Part shown: one piece after another, positions 30,168 to 30,206 of the stretch
How the letters are laid out: the number at the start of each line of letters is the position of its first letter
How positions within the stretch are numbered: position 1 is the stretch's first letter
Assembly: GCF_042675965.1 (NCBI RefSeq)
Contig: NZ_JBHTKJ010000010.1
Location: 1-30,206, forward strand
Direction: 5' to 3'
From: Virgibacillus_R byunsanensis
GTDB taxonomy: Bacteria > Bacillota > Bacilli > Bacillales > Amphibacillaceae
Length of the DNA stretch: 30,206 nt
Position numbers and translations under genes: made by a program
Notes under the pieces: generated by a model
What the model was told of the DNA's origin: nothing
The model's database searches: none
What the model saw: the letters and a program-made list of their open reading frames with translations, nothing else

Positions 30168-30206
30168 TTTCCAATTTTATATAATGTGTTTTATTTGAAT
30201 ATTACA

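Overview
The window looks like a Bacillaceae (Firmicutes) chromosome, probably a halotolerant genus close to Oceanobacillus or Virgibacillus. It is AT-rich, has strong AGGAGG ribosome binding sites, and keeps two gene blocks known from Bacillus subtilis: yitS-yitT-yitU-yitV-yitW (4.2-10.0 kb) and yjzD-yjaV-med-fabHA-fabF-yjbA-trpS (17.4-25.9 kb). The genus is an inference; no rRNA or tRNA gene is present.

Layout. 0-4 kb: a PstS-like phosphate-binding protein that seems to have lost its N-terminus, a small YppF-like protein, and a membrane-anchored beta-propeller protein. 4.2-10 kb: DegV (yitS), YitT, a lipoprotein, a NifU-N protein, two very small proteins, a Cof-type HAD phosphatase (yitU), an alpha/beta hydrolase (yitV) and a MIP18/SufT-type Fe-S protein (yitW). 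10.2-15.9 kb: mobB, then a group that looks like one anaerobic or nitric-oxide response. It holds an operon of two DUF2249 proteins, a polytopic NnrS/Cox1-like haem protein and a second MIP18 protein; a Crp/Fnr regulator without Fe-S cysteines; a third DUF2249 gene; and a TIGR04053 radical SAM/SPASM protein. TGTGA-N6-TCACA-type boxes precede three of these transcription units, two of them at the exact spacing of a class II activator site. 15.9-25.9 kb: uppP, a Gly/Tyr-rich small protein, yjzD, a yjaV-like gene, med, a LysM-Gmad2 protein, fabH-fabF behind a candidate FapR operator, a small membrane protein, yjbA and trpS.

25.9-30.2 kb is a foreign island. A large serine recombinase gene, broken by one stop codon and one frameshift, lies directly upstream of trpS. 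Its reading frame runs into what I read as the 3' half (antiterminator and terminator) of the trpS T-box riboswitch. The element therefore appears to have integrated inside the T-box leader and separated Stem I from the tRNA-acceptor-sensing half. Its visible cargo is an unknown membrane protein, an unknown 315-residue protein and a remnant of an IS21-type istA.

The intergenic spaces are rich in repeats. A roughly 90-bp two-hairpin element (family A, four copies) always sits directly after the T-tract of a terminator. Family B (three copies) has an internally duplicated core. There is also a GC-rich inverted pair of a Bacillaceae-type repeat, and two short tandem arrays (21 bp x 4 and 41 bp x about 2.9) lie between convergent genes.
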